A stretch of DNA of 10,252 nt from Bacteroidales bacterium (lineage in GTDB: Bacteria > Bacteroidota > Bacteroidia > Bacteroidales > UBA932). Within the stretch, counting starts at the first letter, position 1. Each line of letters begins with the position of its first letter. The position numbers were made by a program, and so were the translations under genes. The DNA lies in assembly GCA_017631875.1 (NCBI GenBank), contig JAGBSL010000053.1:1-10252 (forward strand), read 5' to 3'. The notes under the pieces are model-generated. The model was not told the DNA's origin. It did not search any database and worked only from the letters and a program-made list of their open reading frames with translations. Of the stretch, positions 6,358 through 10,252 are shown one piece after another.

Positions 6358-9206
6358 TACAATACAACCTTCATTGCCAGACCATTGTACTTCACGGTCT
6401 TTGCCTTGCCGACTCCATTCTTGGAAACAGGGATGATGTTGAATATCCTCTCTTCAAGCTTTCCAGGAAAATCTCCACCTTTATATTCTCCGATAGAAAG
6501 CAACCTCATGCTGTCATCATAAGAGAATTCGACCATAGCATAAGCACCCTTCTCATAATTGTAGTTCACGTTCTCGTCCTCATAGAGGGTGAAGGTTCCG
6601 TCAGCACCCTGATATACATACAGGTCGATCACATCAGCCGGCTTCTCGTCCGACCACTGGATCTCAGGACCGAAAGGAACAACCGATCCGGCGCGTACAT
6701 ACAGTGGCATGCGTCCATATGGAGCACCGACGGTCTTGGTGATTCCGCCCTCGACGAACTCGTTGCTTCCGAACTCATACCAACCCTCGCACTCAGGGAA
6801 ATATACCTCACGCTCGCGTGCACCATATTCATATACTGGCGCAACGAGGAATGCTGGACCAAACATGTACTCATCACCGATGTTCAGGACATTGGCATCA
6901 GCCATGAAGTCCATAACAAGCGGACGCATGATGGTATAGTCATCGAAATATGTCTTTCCTGCAAGCGAGTAGATGTAAGGCATCAGGCTGTAGCGAAGCT
7001 TAGTGTAATATACAATGGATTCATATGCCGGATGTCCTTCTGGAGCTATTTCCCAAGGCTCGCGGAACGGGAACTGACCGTGGGCGCGGAAGAGCGGGCA
7101 GAAGGCGCCAAACTGGAACCAGCGGGTGTTGAGTTCACGCCACTCCTTCATATCAGCATTTTCCTTGCCGGTATAGTTCCATACATTCTGACCTGCAACA
7201 TAACGGTTCTCCACGCAGAAGCCTCCGATGTCCATAGTCCAGTAAGGAATACCGCTGACAGCGAAGTTAAGACCTGCCGAAATCTGAGCTTTCATATCCT
7301 CCCAACGGGTCGCGATATCGCCGCTCCATGTAGCTGTAGAATATCTCTGAAGACCTGCGAAGCCGCTTCTTGTAAGCAGGAACACGCGCTTGTCAGGATC
7401 CACTCCACGCTGACCGTTATATATCGCGTCGGCGTTTACGATAGAATAGGCATTGAAGAACTCTGTTGACGAACCGAGAGCCGTAGGGCCGCAAAGTGCC
7501 TTGCGATAGTCCATATCTGTACAGTCGCGTACGTTAGGCTCGGAAGCATCCATCCACCACGCGTCGATGCCGAGCGGATAATAATGCTCATACATCTGCT
7601 GCCAGAAGAGCTCGCGGGCACCCGGAGCGTATGCGTCATAGAAACCGTAGAGGTAACCCTGGCCGATCCAGTCGCGCACGCCGTCCTCATTGGCCTTGTT
7701 ATACATCCAGCCCTTGTCATTGAACTCCTTATAGTGCTCGGTCTCCACATAGAACTTAGGCCATACAGATATCATCATACGGCCGCCGAGGTCGTGGATA
7801 GAGTCCACCATGGCCTTAGGGTCAGGGAATCTTGCAGGATCAAACTCATGGCTTCCCCACGCATCCTCCTCCCAATGGCTCCAGTCCATAACTATATTAT
7901 CTATAGGTATGTTTCTCTGTCTGAAACCCTGGAGAGCCTCGATCATCTCTGTCGATGTCTTGTATCTCTCACGGCTCTGCCAGTATCCCATCGCCCATTT
8001 AGGCATTACGGGAGCCTTACCGGTAAGTGTTCTGTAACCGCTGATGACCTCATCCATATCATCACCCGCGATGAAGTACCAGTCCATCTGCTTGGTCATC
8101 TCGCTCCACCACTGATGCTTCGCCTGCTGAGCAGGATCGACGACATCATAAGCACGCAGACCGCAGTAGGAAACATCTCCATCAGGCTTCCACTCCACCT
8201 TGAGAGGAGTCTTCTCCCCTGCCTGAAGATGTACGGAGAACTTGTAGGCATTTGGATTCCATGCTGTACGCCAGCGCTCAGGGACGACGGTTTCGCCGCC
8301 TACCTTGACTGTAGTATATCCCGCATAGTATAATATGAACTGATATTCACCTGTAACCGGAGCCTCAATGAATCCCTCATATGTAATGTCAGAACCATAG
8401 AAGCGGAATCCTTCCGGAAGATTGACTACGCGCGCCATTTCAGGAGCCACCAGATGCTCAAAATAGAGCTTAGGTTCCTCACGGACGATGGTCTCGCCCT
8501 CGGCAGGCACATATGTACCTGTCAGGCGACCTTCCTTACCTGTCATATCATAAAGGTTGAATACCTCGCCAAGCTGCTTGTAATCAGAAGGATTACCGAA
8601 GCGCATTATCGAATAGCTGTCCATCAGGACGCCATAACCCTTGTTGGAAACGATGAACGGCACAGATACCTTCGTATTATACTGGAAGAGTTCCTCGTTC
8701 TTTCCCTTATAGTTGAACTCGTCCGCCTGATGCTGACCAAGACCATAGAAAGCCTCATCCTCCGGCGACTCGAACACCTGACGGAACGAATATCCATGAG
8801 TGCCTTCTACCTCGATCGGAGAGAAAGACTTTCCGCCACCTTCCTCTTCACGCAGGAGGACATTGCCGTCCAGATCTGTGAACCACACCTCTCCTGTAGA
8901 CGCAAGAACGTTAGCCTTTATTTCCGAAGTCGACACCGTAACGGTATCACCGTTCTGCTCTACCGCAAAACCGGTCTTTTCCACTGCGGGTATGATGACC
9001 AGACTTTCAGGATCTGCAAACTTCCTGTCTGGTGTTGCAGACACATGGATCAGCTTTTCACCCATGACCTCAAGGCGGACCAGCTTAGGGCCACACTCCG
9101 AAGGCTGCTGTACCTTCACGGTCACACCGTTTTCATTCACTTTGCACACGTCCGCGCATGCGCCCAGTACGAGCAGCGCAGAAAGCAGAAACAGTTTGGT
9201 TTTCAT
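6357..9206 (-). CDS. GH31 alpha-xylosidase with PA14 domain, predicted lipoprotein
   Basis: This 949-residue glycoside hydrolase would remove non-reducing alpha-xylosyl units, for example from xyloglucan oligosaccharides. The N-terminus is a lipoprotein signal: MKTK, a hydrophobic run, then LGAC with Cys17 as the lipidated residue, so it is attached to the periplasmic side or surface of a membrane. An N-terminal beta-sandwich (about 25-235) contains AFYGLGQH. A PA14-like insert follows (about 245-355, GFRFYGSDITYEGFIEAPVTGEYQF). The (beta/alpha)8 barrel spans about 395-740. The nucleophile is Asp553 in WWMDASEP and the general acid/base Asp630 in TWSGDIATRW. The DWSHW...WGSHEFD region fits the alpha-xylosidase branch, such as CjXyl31A and BoGH31A, which share the PA14 insert and similar length. 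Activity on xyloglucan is inferred; alpha-glucosidase is less likely. It starts 10 bp after the GH43 stop and overlaps the regulator start by one base. Confidence 0.9.
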   Translation of the reverse strand: MKTKLFLLSALLVLGACADVCKVNENGVTVKVQQPSECGPKLVRLEVMGEKLIHVSATPDRKFADPESLVIIPAVEKTGFAVEQNGDTVTVSTSEIKANVLASTGEVWFTDLDGNVLLREEEGGGKSFSPIEVEGTHGYSFRQVFESPEDEAFYGLGQHQADEFNYKGKNEELFQYNTKVSVPFIVSNKGYGVLMDSYSIMRFGNPSDYKQLGEVFNLYDMTGKEGRLTGTYVPAEGETIVREEPKLYFEHLVAPEMARVVNLPEGFRFYGSDITYEGFIEAPVTGEYQFILYYAGYTTVKVGGETVVPERWRTAWNPNAYKFSVHLQAGEKTPLKVEWKPDGDVSYCGLRAYDVVDPAQQAKHQWWSEMTKQMDWYFIAGDDMDEVISGYRTLTGKAPVMPKWAMGYWQSRERYKTSTEMIEALQGFRQRNIPIDNIVMDWSHWEEDAWGSHEFDPARFPDPKAMVDSIHDLGGRMMISVWPKFYVETEHYKEFNDKGWMYNKANEDGVRDWIGQGYLYGFYDAYAPGARELFWQQMYEHYYPLGIDAWWMDASEPNVRDCTDMDYRKALCGPTALGSSTEFFNAYSIVNADAIYNGQRGVDPDKRVFLLTRSGFAGLQRYSTATWSGDIATRWEDMKAQISAGLNFAVSGIPYWTMDIGGFCVENRYVAGQNVWNYTGKENADMKEWRELNTRWFQFGAFCPLFRAHGQFPFREPWEIAPEGHPAYESIVYYTKLRYSLMPYIYSLAGKTYFDDYTIMRPLVMDFMADANVLNIGDEYMFGPAFLVAPVYEYGAREREVYFPECEGWYEFGSNEFVEGGITKTVGAPYGRMPLYVRAGSVVPFGPEIQWSDEKPADVIDLYVYQGADGTFTLYEDENVNYNYEKGAYAMVEFSYDDSMRLLSIGEYKGGDFPGKLEERIFNIIPVSKNGVGKAKTVKYNGLAMKVVL

Positions 9207-9216
9207 ATTTCAGGTT

Positions 9217-10252
9217 TTATTTGAATATCAGACTATTAAGAACACATATGGACTTTTCCTTCTGCTCGGACTCGAACTTCAGGTAGATGGCATGCTTGCC
9301 GGTCAGGGATTCTGCTCCCTGAAGACCGATCACAAGATCTGTCTCCTCTGACGGCATGTCGGCTTTAAGCTCGGCTGTTCCGAGAACGACTCCGCCCTGC
9401 GAAGTCCATGGTCTGTCAGCCATTACGGTGATCTTGCCGTCTACACCCTCAGGAATGACACCGAGGACCAGCTTAAGGTCATTGCGGCCTGCGGTCTGCG
9501 TAAAGTTGAAGTACTTGTATCCGACAATGGATCCATCGGTATTGTTCACTACAGGATTGTGGTTGTTCCTAAGCGCATATGGCGCCTCGAACTTGTCGTC
9601 TGTGCCATAACCCGAAGCGACATACGAGCCATAGAAGATCTTGTTCGGCCAATTGTGCTCGGCAACCTTCGGTCCTGTGTACCAGCATGCTATGCCGGCA
9701 GAGTACTTCTCAAGAGGATCGAGACCCTCGAGAGCGAATCCCTCCGAATTATATTCACCTTCGGTAATCACGACCTTGCCGTCTTCTACCTTGACAGTAA
9801 TCGGAGCGACCATTGCCTGGCGCGCAAACTCGTCCAGACCAGTCTGCCTGTGATAGAACACATACCACTGTCCGTTTATCTCGCAGATGCTGCCGTGGGT
9901 ATTGCCGCTTACCGTCGCTGACGCTATCGGATTGCCGGCCTCATCGATCTCGCGGCCACGGCCGTCGATTATCGTTCCACCGTATGTCCACGGACCCAGA
10001 GGCGCATCACTATACGCATATGCGAGAGTATAGTTGGTGACCGGAAGACCGAATTCACCATGGTTGGTCCAGCGGCTGTATATGAATACGTATTTATCCT
10101 CTATCTTACGAATAGACGACGCCTCAAAGAAACGGAACAGGCTGTCCTCCATGCCGCCAGGGACCATGCCCTCAATGATCTGGGTACCTTCCTTCACTGT
10201 GCACATGGTCTCAGGATCCAGTTCCGCTGCATATGAACGTTCGAATCCCCAA
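9217..10252 (-). CDS. GH43 glycosidase with C-terminal CBM6-like domain, 5' end missing
   Basis: The frame stays open to the window edge (first residues WGFERSYAAELDPET, before the internal Met at 10206), so this is a 344-residue C-terminal portion. The five-bladed propeller part has FFEASSIRKIEDKYVFIYS, in which the Glu is the probable general acid, then TLAYAYSDAPLGPW and GNTHGSICEINGQWYVFYHR, both characteristic of GH43. From about residue 220 of the visible part, a jelly-roll domain resembling CBM6 follows (GYKYFNF, DLKLVLGV, AIYLKF, ending VLNSLIFK). GH43 enzymes are alpha-L-arabinofuranosidases, beta-xylosidases or related exo-acting enzymes. Which of these applies cannot be read from this fragment, and the catalytic base near the N-terminus is outside the window. 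Pairing with a GH31 alpha-xylosidase resembles xyloglucan loci, where GH43 enzymes remove arabinose. It is the first visible gene of the operon, and its TAA is 10 bp before the GH31 ATG. Confidence 0.85.
   Translation of the reverse strand, partial: WGFERSYAAELDPETMCTVKEGTQIIEGMVPGGMEDSLFRFFEASSIRKIEDKYVFIYSRWTNHGEFGLPVTNYTLAYAYSDAPLGPWTYGGTIIDGRGREIDEAGNPIASATVSGNTHGSICEINGQWYVFYHRQTGLDEFARQAMVAPITVKVEDGKVVITEGEYNSEGFALEGLDPLEKYSAGIACWYTGPKVAEHNWPNKIFYGSYVASGYGTDDKFEAPYALRNNHNPVVNNTDGSIVGYKYFNFTQTAGRNDLKLVLGVIPEGVDGKITVMADRPWTSQGGVVLGTAELKADMPSEETDLVIGLQGAESLTGKHAIYLKFESEQKEKSICVLNSLIFK

Noticed and set aside
6351..7469. Long plus-strand open frame (372 codons) opposite the GH31 gene
   Set aside because: It is antisense to a gene with intact catalytic motifs, its translation shows no recognisable domain, and it arises because the GH31 gene rarely uses codons that read as stops on the other strand.
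8454..9224. Plus-strand open frame of 256 codons opposite the GH31 N-terminus
   Set aside because: It is antisense to the signal peptide and N-terminal domain of the GH31 lipoprotein and has no domain or motif of its own.
1..10252. CRISPR arrays, tRNA/rRNA genes, insertion sequences or phage genes
   Set aside because: No regularly spaced repeats, tRNA-like cloverleaf, transposase or integrase motif was found on either strand.

Overview
The window looks like a chromosomal segment of a member of the Bacteroidales (Bacteroidota), probably a gut or rumen plant-fibre degrader. The evidence is the gene content: a Bacteroides-type xylose isomerase, a Nudix/winged-helix sugar regulator, a lipoprotein GH31 with a PA14 insert, and a TraB/GumN protein. 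Signals agree: start codons follow AT-rich leaders without clear Shine-Dalgarno sites, and one sequence fits the Bacteroidetes -7 promoter box TAnnTTTG. I cannot name a genus.

Layout. Bases 1-317 (+) are the 3' end of a TraB/GumN-family gene, followed by a strong intrinsic terminator. Bases 318-469 separate two convergent genes and hold a compact cluster of hairpins with copies of the 10-mer TAGAGTCAAG. Bases 470-1123 (-) encode a small exported protein of unknown function. Everything from 1193 to the right edge lies on the minus strand and forms one xylose/xyloside locus. In transcription order it is: GH43 glycosidase with a C-terminal CBM6-like domain (5' end outside the window), GH31 alpha-xylosidase lipoprotein, Nudix-related transcriptional regulator, xylB (xylulokinase), xylA (xylose isomerase) and xylE (xylose/H+ symporter).

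How it works together. The two glycosidases would release arabinose and/or xylose from hemicellulose oligosaccharides such as xyloglucan or arabinoxylan fragments in the cell envelope. XylE would import D-xylose, XylA would convert it to D-xylulose, and XylB would phosphorylate that to D-xylulose 5-phosphate for the pentose phosphate pathway. The regulator has lost the catalytic glutamates of the Nudix box and probably acts as a pentose-responsive DNA-binding protein. Coupling is tight: GH43-GH31 are 10 bp apart, GH31-regulator and xylA-xylE both overlap as TAATG, while xylB has its own 102-bp upstream region with a recognisable promoter and candidate operator motifs. A widespread REP-like hairpin sits between xylB and xylA.

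Nothing here is a clearly new system. The best leads are the physical fusion of the glycosidases to the regulated xylose core, the unassigned operator upstream of xylB, and the hairpin-rich, MITE-like element at 357-472.
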